From Lamprocystis purpurea DSM 4197 (lineage in GTDB: Bacteria; Pseudomonadota; Gammaproteobacteria; Chromatiales; Chromatiaceae), in assembly GCF_000379525.1 (NCBI RefSeq), contig NZ_KB902430.1, positions 1-60,478 of the forward strand: DNA of 60,478 nt, read 5' to 3'. The translations under genes were made by a program, and so were the position numbers. Each line of letters begins with the position of its first letter. Position 1 is the first letter of the stretch. This document shows, in pieces, positions 42,318-50,192 of the stretch. The notes under the pieces are model-generated. The model made no database searches and was not told the origin of the DNA. It saw only the letters and a list, made by a program, of their open reading frames with translations.

Positions 42318-42878
42318 ATGATTCCAGCGACCCCGTACTCCGCTACCGCCAAGCTTGCCCACTGGCTGATCGCGGCGTTGATTCTGGCCGCTTTCCCGCT
42401 CGGGCTCTATATGCACGAATTGTCGCTGTCGCCCGAGAAGCTGCGCCTGTACTCCTATCACAAGTGGATCGGCATGACCGTGTTGTTGCTGTTCATGCCG
42501 CGGCTGCTGTGGCGCCTCGTGCGGCCGCCGCCGGCACTGCTGCCGGGTCCCGCCTGGCAACTCAAGCTGGCCGAGGCCACCCACTGGCTGCTCTACCTGC
42601 TGATGGCGGCCGTGCCGCTGTGCGGCTGGCTGATGAGTTCGGCCAAAGGGTTCCAGGTCGTCTATCTGGGACTGGTGCCGCTGCCCGATCTGGTCGGCAA
42701 AGATCAGGCGCTGGGCACGCTGTTGGCGGATCTGCACAGCAGCCTCGCCTGGGCGCTCATGGTGTTGATCGTGGTGCACGCCGCCGCGGCGCTCAAACAT
42801 CATCTGATCGATCGGGATGACACGCTGCGCCGGATCTTGCCCTTCGTCAAATTGCCCTCCGGAGACACTCGCCCATGA
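42318..42878 (+). CDS. Cytochrome b561 (CybB type)
   Basis: A 186-residue inner-membrane protein with four membrane helices. Heme-ligand histidines are seen in AKLAHWLIAALILAAFPLGL, YSYHKWIGMTVLLLFM, ATHWLLYLLMAAVPLCGW and LIVVHAAAALKHH. CybB-type proteins pass electrons between quinol and superoxide or periplasmic partners. The stop overlaps the start of the first YceI gene (ATGA, 42875-42878), a common cybB-yceI arrangement that suggests a link to isoprenoid or quinone handling. Confidence 0.9.
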   Translation: MIPATPYSATAKLAHWLIAALILAAFPLGLYMHELSLSPEKLRLYSYHKWIGMTVLLLFMPRLLWRLVRPPPALLPGPAWQLKLAEATHWLLYLLMAAVPLCGWLMSSAKGFQVVYLGLVPLPDLVGKDQALGTLLADLHSSLAWALMVLIVVHAAAALKHHLIDRDDTLRRILPFVKLPSGDTRP

Positions 42879-43456
42879 TCAGTCCGCGCATCGCCGGGGT
42901 GGCCGTCCTGCTCCTCGCCGGGGCCGCCCAGGCCGTCGAGTTCAATCAGGTGCAGCCCGAGAAAACCAAACTCGTTTTCACCTCCAAACAGATGGGGGTG
43001 CCCGTCGACGGCGGTTTCGGCCGACTCACCGGCCAGATACGCTTCGATCCGGCCGAGCCGTCGGCCGCCAGTGCCCGGCTGGAGATCGACCTTTCGAGCA
43101 TTGATGCCGGCTCAGCGGAGGCCACCGAGGAAGTGGTCGGCAAGCAATGGCTCAACGTCAAGGCGTTCCCGACCGCCGGGTTCCAGTCCACCAGCGTCAA
43201 GGCGCTGGGCGGCGACCGCTTCGAGGCCGTTGGTCAGTTGACCATCAAGGGCCAGACCCGCGAGCTGACCGCTCCCTTCACCTTCAAACAGGAGGGCGCC
43301 GCCGGGGTGTTCGACGGGGTCTTTGTGCTCAAGCGCCTTGACTTCGGCATCGGCGAGGGCACTTGGTCGGATGTAAGCACGGTCGCCAACGAGATTCAGA
43401 TCAAGTTTCACGTCGTCGCCGCTTCGCAGCACGAAAACGTCTTGCAACCCCATTGA
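42875..43456 (+). CDS. YceI family periplasmic protein, copy 1
   Basis: A 193-residue protein with a signal peptide (GVAVLLLAGAAQAVEFNQVQ). The YceI lipocalin-like pattern is present: KLVFTSKQMGVPVDGGFGRL, SSIDAGSAEATEEVVGKQWL and LTIKGQTRELTAPFTF. YceI proteins bind long isoprenoids such as polyprenol or quinone-like molecules in the periplasm. Co-translated with cytochrome b561 and followed after 10 bp by a second YceI gene, so the three form an operon. Confidence 0.9.
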   Translation: MISPRIAGVAVLLLAGAAQAVEFNQVQPEKTKLVFTSKQMGVPVDGGFGRLTGQIRFDPAEPSAASARLEIDLSSIDAGSAEATEEVVGKQWLNVKAFPTAGFQSTSVKALGGDRFEAVGQLTIKGQTRELTAPFTFKQEGAAGVFDGVFVLKRLDFGIGEGTWSDVSTVANEIQIKFHVVAASQHENVLQPH

Positions 43457-43466
43457 GAACACCCCT

Positions 43467-44054
43467 ATGAACAGACTGATCGCCCTGGCCGTCACCGTCA
43501 CCCTGTCCGGCGCCGCCGCAGCGGCCCCCGAGACCTACATCATCGAAGGCAGCCACACCTTGCCGCGTTTCGAATACAACCACTTGGGATATTCCAACCA
43601 GGCCTCGCGCTTCGACAAGACCACCGGCACCATCGTCATCGACCGCGTTGCCAAGACCGGCTCGGTCAATGTGAGCATCGACACGACCTCGGTGAACACC
43701 GGGTCCGCCAAGTTCGACGAGCACATCCAGGGCGAGGACTTTTTCGACACCGCCAAGTACCCGACCATCACCTACACGTCCGACACACTGCGGTTCAAGG
43801 GTGACACCCTGGTCGGCGTTGACGGCAACCTGACCATCAAGGGCATCACCAAGCCGGTGGCGCTCAAGGTCGAATCCATCCTGTGCAAGCCCCACCCGAT
43901 CATGAAGAAGGCGGCTTGCGGCGCCAATGCCGTCGCCAAGATTCAGCGCTCTGATTTCAATCTCGGCAAGTACGCCCCCGCCGTGAGCGATGAGGTGACC
44001 CTGATCATCCCGGTCGAGGCCTTCAAGGAAGAGGAAGCAGTCATCAAGCCGTAG
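43467..44054 (+). CDS. YceI family periplasmic protein, copy 2
   Basis: A 195-residue protein with a signal peptide (MNRLIALAVTVTLSGAAAAA). It has YIIEGSHTLPRFEYNHLGYS, SIDTTSVNTGSAKFDEHIQG and the YceI strand NLTIKGITKPVALKVE. Two cysteines (CKPHPIMKKAAC) may form a disulfide. It differs clearly from copy 1, so the pair is an old duplication or has specialised roles. Last gene of the cytochrome b561-YceI operon; a family C palindrome covers its stop codon region. Confidence 0.9.
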   Translation: MNRLIALAVTVTLSGAAAAAPETYIIEGSHTLPRFEYNHLGYSNQASRFDKTTGTIVIDRVAKTGSVNVSIDTTSVNTGSAKFDEHIQGEDFFDTAKYPTITYTSDTLRFKGDTLVGVDGNLTIKGITKPVALKVESILCKPHPIMKKAACGANAVAKIQRSDFNLGKYAPAVSDEVTLIIPVEAFKEEEAVIKP

Positions 44055-44071
44055 GGTCCGCTGCGCGGACC
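44051..44071 (+). repeat. REP-like palindrome, family C
   Basis: GTAGGGTCCGCTGCGCGGAC (44051-44070) begins at the stop codon (TAG) of the second YceI gene. The same unit occurs singly or in clusters at 18867-18924 and 59431-60478. Confidence 0.7.
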
Positions 44072-44293
44072 CAGCCCCTTAGAGCGGCAGGGTTCTCCAC
44101 ATCCGCTGTGGTCCCTTCTGTGGATAGCTTGTGATCAACCGGCCTGAGCCTCAGCCGGACAGTGCCTTAGCGATGCCGGCTAACATTTGGCCGGCACCTC
44201 CCCGGTCGGCGCCCGGCGTCGCCGCTTCGGGTTGCGACCGCAGGCCGCAACCCCCAATTGACCCTGACGAATTCATCTCCGCGGAGGCCGCCG

Positions 44294-45112
44294 GTGCAGC
44301 ATCAGCTTAGGGTCATCAAGCCCGAAGACTATTTCATCCTGGAAGAGCCCTACTACGAACCGGTGGGCGACGAGATCGCGGTCTTCGAGGCGGCCTACCG
44401 TAATGGTCTGCCCATCCTGCTCAAGGGTCCGACCGGTTGCGGCAAGACCCGCTTCATGGAGCACATGGCTTGGCGGCTCAAACGGCCGCTGATCACCGTG
44501 TCCTGCCACGACGATCTGACCTCCTCCGACCTGGTCGGCCGCTTCCTGGTCAAGGGCGGGGAGACCATCTGGGTCGACGGGCCGCTCGCGCGCGCCGTGC
44601 GGGCCGGCGGAATTTGCTATCTCGACGAGATCGTCGAGGCGCGCAAGGACACCACGGTGGTCATCCACCCGCTGGCGGACGACCGGCGCTGTCTGCCCAT
44701 GGAAAAGGTCGGCGAACTCCTGGAGGCCCCGACCGAATTCTGTCTCGCCATCTCCTACAATCCCGGCTATCAGTCGGTCCTCAAAGACCTGAAACAATCC
44801 ACCCGCCAGCGCTTCGTCGCCCTCGAGTTCGACTACCCCGGCGCGGCCCTGGAGCAGCGCATCGTCGAGAAGGAGTCCGGTATCGATGCCGGCCCCGCCC
44901 GCCAACTGGTGAAGTTCGCCCACATGACCCGCAATCTGAAAGGGCAGGGGCTCGACGAGGGCGCCTCCACCCGCCTGCTGGTCCATGCCGCCAAACTGAT
45001 GGTGGCCGGCGTCGCCCCGGTGGTCGCCTGCAAGAGCGCTGTCGCCCAGGCGCTGACCGATGACCCGGATATGCTCACGGCGATCAACGAGTTGTCGGGG
45101 TCATTGTTTTAG
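44294..45112 (+). CDS. cbbQ: Rubisco activase ATPase subunit CbbQ (MoxR-type AAA)
   Basis: 272 residues. I start at the GTG at 44294, preceded by GGAGG at 44283-44287; an upstream TTG is less convincing. Walker A is [13 protein letters not shown], Walker B is [20 protein letters not shown], and the arginine-finger region is [17 protein letters not shown]. The near-identity of motif order ([30 protein letters not shown]) with CbbQ/NirQ/NorQ identifies the family; the companion CbbO-like vWA protein at 46814 and the autotrophic context favour CbbQ. It remodels inhibited Rubisco by pulling on its large subunit. The usual direct contact with cbbO is broken by an inserted module. Confidence 0.87.
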   Translation: MQHQLRVIKPEDYFILEEPYYEPVGDEIAVFEAAYRNGLPILLKGPTGCGKTRFMEHMAWRLKRPLITVSCHDDLTSSDLVGRFLVKGGETIWVDGPLARAVRAGGICYLDEIVEARKDTTVVIHPLADDRRCLPMEKVGELLEAPTEFCLAISYNPGYQSVLKDLKQSTRQRFVALEFDYPGAALEQRIVEKESGIDAGPARQLVKFAHMTRNLKGQGLDEGASTRLLVHAAKLMVAGVAPVVACKSAVAQALTDDPDMLTAINELSGSLF

Positions 45113-45122
45113 CCAAAGGACC

Positions 45123-45232
45123 CGCGAAGTCGCTTGGAAAACTGATGCGGGCGCGACGGGGTGGGGTGGGTATTCGTTGGACATACTTAGGCCCCACCGC
45201 GGAGTCGCTTGGAAAACTGATGCGGGCGCGAC
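45123..45232 (+). repeat. Two 35-bp direct repeats downstream of cbbQ
   Basis: Two copies of a 35-bp sequence (45123-45157 and 45198-45232), starting CGCGAAGTCGCTTGG and containing AAAACTGATGCGGGCGCGAC, differ at one base. They are 75 bp apart and sit between cbbQ and the promoter of the inserted two-gene module. They may be a trace of the insertion or regulatory sites. Confidence 0.8.
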
Positions 45233-45260
45233 CCCGCCGTCAGATGTTCTTGAAAAATAT

Positions 45261-45289
45261 TTGACAAGCCCGTCTCGATTTTTTAATTT
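45261..45289 (+). promoter_or_regulatory. Sigma-70 type promoter of the inserted module
   Basis: TTGACA (45261-45266), 17 bp, TAATTT (45284-45289). A perfect -35 box with best spacing in an AT-rich stretch that contrasts with the GC-rich surroundings. It precedes the wHTH/nucleotidyltransferase pair. Confidence 0.7.
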
Positions 45290-45290
45290 T

Positions 45291-45316
45291 GTCCCTCTGT
45301 CCCGGGACAAAGGGAC
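45291..45316. promoter_or_regulatory. 26-bp palindromic operator
   Basis: GTCCCTCTGTCCC followed by GGGACAAAGGGAC: an inverted repeat in which only one base pair does not match (24 of 26 bases). It starts 2 bp after the -10 box, across the expected transcription start, and 18 bp before the ATG. It is a strong candidate for self-repression by the helix-turn-helix product of the first gene. Confidence 0.7.
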
Positions 45317-45334
45317 ATTAAAAAAGCTGATCTA

Positions 45335-45997
45335 ATGAAAAGTCAAGATATCGTTGTTCTTTTTAAGCTCGCGAGCCTTGATCTTGCCGAGCGCCGTGTC
45401 GCCGAGCGGCGCCAACGGGATATTGAGCAGGGATTGGCAGCCAAGCTCTTCGATTGGTACGGATGGGAACCCGTCGAGGAGAGTGAATTTGGAGCGGAAG
45501 AAGCCAAGTCAAAGGACGACCGATCCGCCGAGCGCTACTCGGTCCGGGGGCTGGCGGCATCGCTGGGTATTAATAAAAACGAGGTGTCCGCCTCGCTGAA
45601 CCGAAGTGTCGATGCGGATCTGTTGCGCCGCGAGCGTGTCACTCGGCATTTGCGGGTCAACAACCGTGTTCTATTGGACTTGGCTGAGCATTGTCTTAGA
45701 TATGTCTTTCCCGTCAAGCCGGGTCCTTTGATGCGCGGCATACCTACCGGATTTGCTGCCCCGGTCTTGGCTGACGACATCGCAAGCGCTGGCGAGACGA
45801 TCCCTGTTTGGCCTTACGCGCGAGGGAGTCGACTTGGGCAAAGTGTATTACCTTTGCACCGGGCGGTGCCCGAGGCAGTGCAAAAGGATCAGGACCTATA
45901 TGCGATGTTAGCGCTGGTCGATGCCTTGCGGTTAGGCAACCCACGCGAACGAACTGCAGCCCGTCAGCGCCTTGAGCAGATCCTGGATGTTCTGTGA
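45335..45997 (+). CDS. Winged helix-turn-helix protein, probable antitoxin/repressor
   Basis: A 220-residue protein. The HTH is around 90-125 (YSVRGLAASLGINKNEVSAS, then LNRSVDADLLRRERV). The C-terminal part has RYVFPVKPGPLMRGIPTGFA and IPVWPYARGSRLGQSVLPLH, a pattern I associate with HTH partners of nucleotidyltransferase-type toxins. GTGA at 45994-45997 couples it to the next gene. Together with the operator it forms a self-regulated two-gene module of toxin-antitoxin or defence type. It has been inserted between cbbQ and cbbO. Function inferred from context. Confidence 0.65.
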   Translation: MKSQDIVVLFKLASLDLAERRVAERRQRDIEQGLAAKLFDWYGWEPVEESEFGAEEAKSKDDRSAERYSVRGLAASLGINKNEVSASLNRSVDADLLRRERVTRHLRVNNRVLLDLAEHCLRYVFPVKPGPLMRGIPTGFAAPVLADDIASAGETIPVWPYARGSRLGQSVLPLHRAVPEAVQKDQDLYAMLALVDALRLGNPRERTAARQRLEQILDVL

Positions 45998-46689
45998 GCG
46001 GTGAGGCCCAAGCGCATCGCGCGATGATTGCAACGGTCGCTCGGGCTTTAGGTGCAGAACTCCTTGAACGGGTGGCTTTTTTGGGGGGGTGTGCCACGGG
46101 GCTCTTGGTAACGGACGAGGTGACGCGCGAAGCGATCCGACACACTCAAGATGTTGACTTGATCATCGGGGCAGTTACGCTCGGCGAGTGGACCCGTTTA
46201 AAGCGAAAACTCGAGCTACGCGGTTTTCGCTGTTCTCCAGAGGATGACATCATCTGCCGCATGCGCCTCGACACCCTAATCGTCGATTTCATGCCTCAGG
46301 ATGAGCAAGTGTTGGGTTTCACCAACCGCTGGTACGCGTTGGCACTAGAAACCGCTCAGTCCTACCGCCTGACCAGTGAACTGACTATCCCCCTGGTTAC
46401 TCCGGCCTTGTTCGTCGCGACCAAACTAGAGGCGTACCGGGGCCGGGGTAGGAATGATCCTCTGGCGAGCCACGATTTGGAGGATTTAATAAACCTCTTC
46501 GACGGCCGCGCAGATATTGTCGAACAGATCGCTGCGGCTGATGCGGAGGTTCGTCGATTTATCGCCATCGAGATTGCTGCATTGCTCCAAAACCGCGATT
46601 TCTCGAACGCAGTTTCAGGCAACCTCCGCGATTCGGATCGAGAGGATATCGTCGTCGACCGACTGGAGTCCGTCGCTGTACTCGTTTGA
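45994..46689 (+). CDS. Nucleotidyltransferase-fold protein (AbiEii/MNT-like), probable toxin
   Basis: A 231-residue protein started at GTG 45994, overlapping the previous stop. The nucleotidyltransferase fold shows FLGGCATGLLVTD (GG motif), then TQDVDLIIG (the DxD catalytic pair) and LDTLIVDFMP. It also has KLEAYRGRGRNDPLASHDLE, a stretch shared by AbiEii-like and related proteins with lysine and DLEDL motif. Such proteins modify tRNA ends or other targets by adding nucleotides. Paired with an HTH protein, it likely forms a toxin-antitoxin unit. The target is unknown. Confidence 0.7.
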   Translation: MSGEAQAHRAMIATVARALGAELLERVAFLGGCATGLLVTDEVTREAIRHTQDVDLIIGAVTLGEWTRLKRKLELRGFRCSPEDDIICRMRLDTLIVDFMPQDEQVLGFTNRWYALALETAQSYRLTSELTIPLVTPALFVATKLEAYRGRGRNDPLASHDLEDLINLFDGRADIVEQIAAADAEVRRFIAIEIAALLQNRDFSNAVSGNLRDSDREDIVVDRLESVAVLV

Positions 46690-46813
46690 CGGGATTGCCG
46701 TCATGCGTTTGCGTAACCCAGAGATGGGCGTTGCTGCCAAACTCAAGGGTGCTCCCAAGAGGTGATCGCGGACTCACGTGAGTTGCAACCCGCTTTACCC
46801 AGGCAAAGAAGGC

Positions 46814-48967
46814 ATGAAATCCGCTACCCCACTCACCGCCGCCGAACTTGAAGACCGCATGGACCGCTATCTGGACCCGGTGCTGTCCTCCCGGCGCACG
46901 GCCGCGCGCCCGGCGGCGGACCTGGCCGGCTTCGGCGCCGCCGAGCAGGGGTTCGTACTGCATTGGGGTGCGGTGATCGCCAAGGATAACGCCGAGCTGG
47001 CCTATCAGTTCACCGCCTTCGCCCCGCGGGCCATGGGGCTGATGAATCTGGAATCGGTGCAGTCCTGGCTGCTGTACGCCATGGATCTGTATGACAAGAA
47101 AGGCCAACTGCCGGCCATCCGCGCTTTCCAGGAGGTGGCCGCCTTTGCGGCCAACCAGCAGGAGAAGCTGGCCGGCCGGGCGCTGGAGGATTGCGCCGGG
47201 GTGCTGGAGCGCTTCGTCTGCGGTCTCAACGGCCGGCCGCTCAAGATCGCCGCCGGCGACCGGCATTTCACGGACACCGAGCAGTGCTTGCTGCCGCCGG
47301 TTATCGGCCGCTTTGCGGACCCGGCGGCCAACTTCCGGCTCTATAAGGCGATGGTCGTCCATCAATGGGCGCAGAACTGGTACGGCACCTGGCGCGGCGG
47401 CGTGCTGCTGGAAGCGGCGGCAACGCGCGGCCTGACCGGGGCCGGGCTTGAGCTGTTCCACGCGCTGGAGCAGGTGCGGCTGGACGCCTGCATCGCCCGC
47501 GATTTCCCTGGTCTACAGCGCGACATGGCGGCCCTGCGGCACGCGTTGGACCCCGGCGGGGAGGGCAGGGACCCGGACTGGGCTGCGGCCGTCGCGGGGC
47601 TGGCCGACCCGGCCGTCGGCGTGGCCGACAGCCTGAATCTCGCGGCGCGGCTCCACGGCCGCCGCCCCGACACCTGCTGCTACCGCGGCGCGCTGGACCC
47701 GGACGCGGTGCGCGCCTGTCTGGAGTCCCGTGCCGCCCTGGAACGGGATCTGTTCCGCATCGCTCTGGCCCGGCTGGTCGAGGATCAGGACGGCCGCCCA
47801 CCCGGCGCGGAGCAGCCCGAAGCCCTGACTTTGCCCGAGACCGCCGCGCGTCTGGAGGCGCAGCGCCACGCCGATCCGGACCGCCCCACCGGCGTGCGCT
47901 TCGAACTGTTGCTGGACGGCAAGCCGGTCGCCCCGCCGGACGATGTCCGCTCCGTGATGGAGAGCATTCTCCAGGACCATGGCGAGATTCCTCCCGAGTA
48001 CCTGGTGGCCGCCGGCCCCGGACTCTATCGGCGCGCCGCGGCGGACACGGGGCGCGATCCGGACGCGGTCTGGGCCGGCACCTATCATGAGGAGGGCGCC
48101 TTTCTCTATGACGAGTGGGATCACGAGCGCCGTCACCACCGCAAGGGCTGGTGCGTGTTGCGGGAGCACGCGGTGCCGCCCGCGTCCCTGGACTGTTATC
48201 ACCAGACCCTGGCCAAGTACCGCGGCCTGATCAAGTCCATCCGCCGCACCTTCGAGGTGCTGCGCGGCGAGGAACGCATCGCCCGACGTCAGCCGCACGG
48301 CGAGGACGTGGACATCGACGCCCTGGTCGATGCCTATGCCGACTGCCGCGCCGGCCTGGAGCAGACCGACCGGCTCTTCACCCGGCGCCACCGGGACGAG
48401 CGGAACATCGCCGTCCTGTTCATGGTGGACATGTCCGGCTCCACCAAGGGCTGGATCAACGACGCGGAACGCGAGTCGCTGATCCTGCTGGCCGAGGCCC
48501 TGCACACCCTGGGCGACCGCTTCGCCATCTACGGCTTCTCGGGCTGGACGCGCAAACGCTGCGAGTGCTACCCGGTCAAGCGCTTCGCCGAGCCCTACGA
48601 CGACAGCGCCAAGGCGCGCATCTGCGGCATCGCCCCGCGCGACTACACCCGCATGGGCGCCCCCATCCGACATTTGACCAAACTGCTGCGTGAGCAGGAC
48701 GCCCGCACCAGGCTCCTGATCACCCTGTCGGACGGCAAGCCCGACGATTATGATCACCAGTATCGCGGTGTCTACGGCATCGAGGACACCCGCGCCGCAC
48801 TCTTCGAGGCCCGCCGCGACGGCATCCACCCCTTCTGCATCACCATCGACGAGCAGGGCGCCGACTACCTGCCGCACATGTACGGTCCGGCCAACTATGC
48901 CGTCATCGCCGACGTGGGCAAACTGCCGCTGAAAGTGTCGGACATCTATCGCAAGTTGACCTCCTGA
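46814..48967 (+). CDS. cbbO: Rubisco activase vWA subunit CbbO
   Basis: 717 residues from the ATG at 46814; an upstream GTG at 46778 is possible. The C-terminal vWA domain has an intact MIDAS: LFMVDMSGSTKGWINDAERE, the later threonine and aspartate in RDYTRMGAP and LITLSDGKPDDYD. The N-terminal half is helical and follows the CbbO/NorD layout. With CbbQ it forms the Q2O2 motor complex in which CbbO recognises Rubisco. NorD is the alternative reading, but no nitric-oxide reductase genes are seen. Separated from cbbQ by 1.7 kb containing an inserted module, so it probably now depends on another promoter or on read-through. Confidence 0.85.
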   Translation: MKSATPLTAAELEDRMDRYLDPVLSSRRTAARPAADLAGFGAAEQGFVLHWGAVIAKDNAELAYQFTAFAPRAMGLMNLESVQSWLLYAMDLYDKKGQLPAIRAFQEVAAFAANQQEKLAGRALEDCAGVLERFVCGLNGRPLKIAAGDRHFTDTEQCLLPPVIGRFADPAANFRLYKAMVVHQWAQNWYGTWRGGVLLEAAATRGLTGAGLELFHALEQVRLDACIARDFPGLQRDMAALRHALDPGGEGRDPDWAAAVAGLADPAVGVADSLNLAARLHGRRPDTCCYRGALDPDAVRACLESRAALERDLFRIALARLVEDQDGRPPGAEQPEALTLPETAARLEAQRHADPDRPTGVRFELLLDGKPVAPPDDVRSVMESILQDHGEIPPEYLVAAGPGLYRRAAADTGRDPDAVWAGTYHEEGAFLYDEWDHERRHHRKGWCVLREHAVPPASLDCYHQTLAKYRGLIKSIRRTFEVLRGEERIARRQPHGEDVDIDALVDAYADCRAGLEQTDRLFTRRHRDERNIAVLFMVDMSGSTKGWINDAERESLILLAEALHTLGDRFAIYGFSGWTRKRCECYPVKRFAEPYDDSAKARICGIAPRDYTRMGAPIRHLTKLLREQDARTRLLITLSDGKPDDYDHQYRGVYGIEDTRAALFEARRDGIHPFCITIDEQGADYLPHMYGPANYAVIADVGKLPLKVSDIYRKLTS

Positions 48968-48979
48968 CCACCTGAGCGG

Positions 48980-49831
48980 TTAGCCCTCCGGCGGCCGACC
49001 CGCCAGTTGAGCGCGCAACTCCGCCAGCGCTTGCTCGGCCTCTCGGCGCGCCTGCGCCTCGGCGTCAGCCCGCCGCGTCTCGCTTGCGGCCTGCAATTCA
49101 GTCTCCCGCCACTCGGGGAGCACGAACTCGGCATACACCGGGTCGCGATACATGGCGCTGGGCGCGGGTTGCGCGCACAGGTCGGTCACTCGGAATTGCA
49201 GTCCCGGCAGCACGCGCGACCGGATCACGCCGTTCTGCGGTGCGATGGGCACATAGACACCCTCTGTTGTGCGGGTGAAGAACGCCAGTCGCTCGGGGTC
49301 GCGGTGCAGGATGTAATACTCGGGGACCCCGGCGGCGGCATACTCGGCCTTTTTGGTGACCGTGTCGCGCTCGATTGCGCCGCGCTCGGTCGTCGACAGG
49401 GCCTCGATGCAGAGGTCGAAGACGCCGCGATAAGAGATATCCAGGGGTAAGAGCGGCTGGGGGTTATCGTTGCGCACCACGCCGAGATCGGGCTTGCGGA
49501 TCACGGTCCCGGTCGGCAGCGGCAGCCGGAAGCCCATCTCCAAGGCCACCGTGCGGGCGATCGGGCGGGTATCCAGAAAGAGCTGCAGGAGCCGGACGAA
49601 CCAGGCATGGACCAGATAGGTCTCGTAGTCGGACACGGGTTTTTCCTCCAGACGACCGTTGTTCCATTCGTAATGGACGTCCGACTCCAGGTAATACGCT
49701 TTCCAATAGGTCTCTTCCGAGACCGGCAGGGCGTCGGCGGCGTGCGGTGCGGCAAGCCGCTGCGTCAAGGGTTCGGGCGGGCGCGCGACCGCGGGGAGCG
49801 GCGCGCAAAGTGTGGCGGAAGTTGGGCTCAT
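48980..49831 (-). CDS. Uma2 family (DUF820) putative nuclease, paralogue of 29645-30655
   Basis: A 283-residue protein very similar to the Uma2 protein at 29645-30655 (shared YYLESD-HYEWNNGRLEEKPV, ALEMGFRLPLP, RKPDLGVVRNDNPQPLLPL, YYILHRDPE). The coiled-coil tail is short here (about 245-275, RRADAEAQARREAEQALAEL) against about 90 residues in the other copy, so the tail length varies by repeat number. Convergent with cbbO, with only 12 bp between the stop codons. Confidence 0.8.
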   Translation of the reverse strand: MSPTSATLCAPLPAVARPPEPLTQRLAAPHAADALPVSEETYWKAYYLESDVHYEWNNGRLEEKPVSDYETYLVHAWFVRLLQLFLDTRPIARTVALEMGFRLPLPTGTVIRKPDLGVVRNDNPQPLLPLDISYRGVFDLCIEALSTTERGAIERDTVTKKAEYAAAGVPEYYILHRDPERLAFFTRTTEGVYVPIAPQNGVIRSRVLPGLQFRVTDLCAQPAPSAMYRDPVYAEFVLPEWRETELQAASETRRADAEAQARREAEQALAELRAQLAGRPPEG

Positions 49832-50192
49832 GGCAGTCGACTGGGCCGTGAAATGGCGTACTTAAGCTGAAGCTTAGCACAGGGTCGCCGCGCGACTTGC
49901 ACGGTCGTCCGGGTGCGACGGGCGTGCCCTGAGCCGCCATCCTGCGGTCGCTCGCCCAACCGTGGACGTAGGTGCGACTTCAGTCGCATCGACAGAAAGA
50001 GAAGAAATCCTCTCACAAAGACACAAAGACACAAAGATAGAGAAGCCTTTCATGGCTTCTTATCTCTCTTTCCTGCTTCGTGGCTTTGTGTCTTTGTGAG
50101 AGCATCTTCGTTTTCGGTGAGAGCCGGTAGGTTGGGGTGAGCGAGAGCGAACCCCAACGCTCCCCCTCATTTTCCTGACGCATTTTCCTGAC
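49832..50192. other. Intergenic region with a long inverted-repeat element
   Basis: No gene recognised. It contains the 93-bp inverted-repeat element at 50010-50102 and a hairpin at 50131-50158 (GTTGGGGT/ACCCCAAC arms around GAGCGAGAGCGA), a type of dispersed repeat often seen in bacterial genomes, lying downstream of abiEii. Confidence 0.5.
50010..50102. repeat. Long inverted repeat of the CACAAAGA type
   Basis: The left arm CTCTCACAAAGACACAAAG (50010-50028, continued by a third CACAAAG unit) and the right arm 50084-50102 are exact reverse complements over 19 bp. The arms consist of 7-bp units. The centre has a smaller imperfect inverted repeat (AGAAGCCTTTCATGGCTTCT). Non-coding; probable mobile or regulatory RNA-hairpin repeat. 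A similar element with a different arm sequence is at 51932-52056. Confidence 0.75.

Noticed and set aside
44294-48967. cbbQ/cbbO as a MoxR-vWA conflict module
   Set aside because: The motif order and length match CbbQ/CbbO (NorQ/NorD) closely and the autotrophic context supports Rubisco activase; only the two genes between them look defence-like.
44294-48967. NorQ/NorD (nitric oxide reductase maturation) as the identity of the same pair
   Set aside because: Families overlap, but no norCB genes are visible and the other carbon- and sulfur-autotrophy genes favour Rubisco activation. Not fully excluded.
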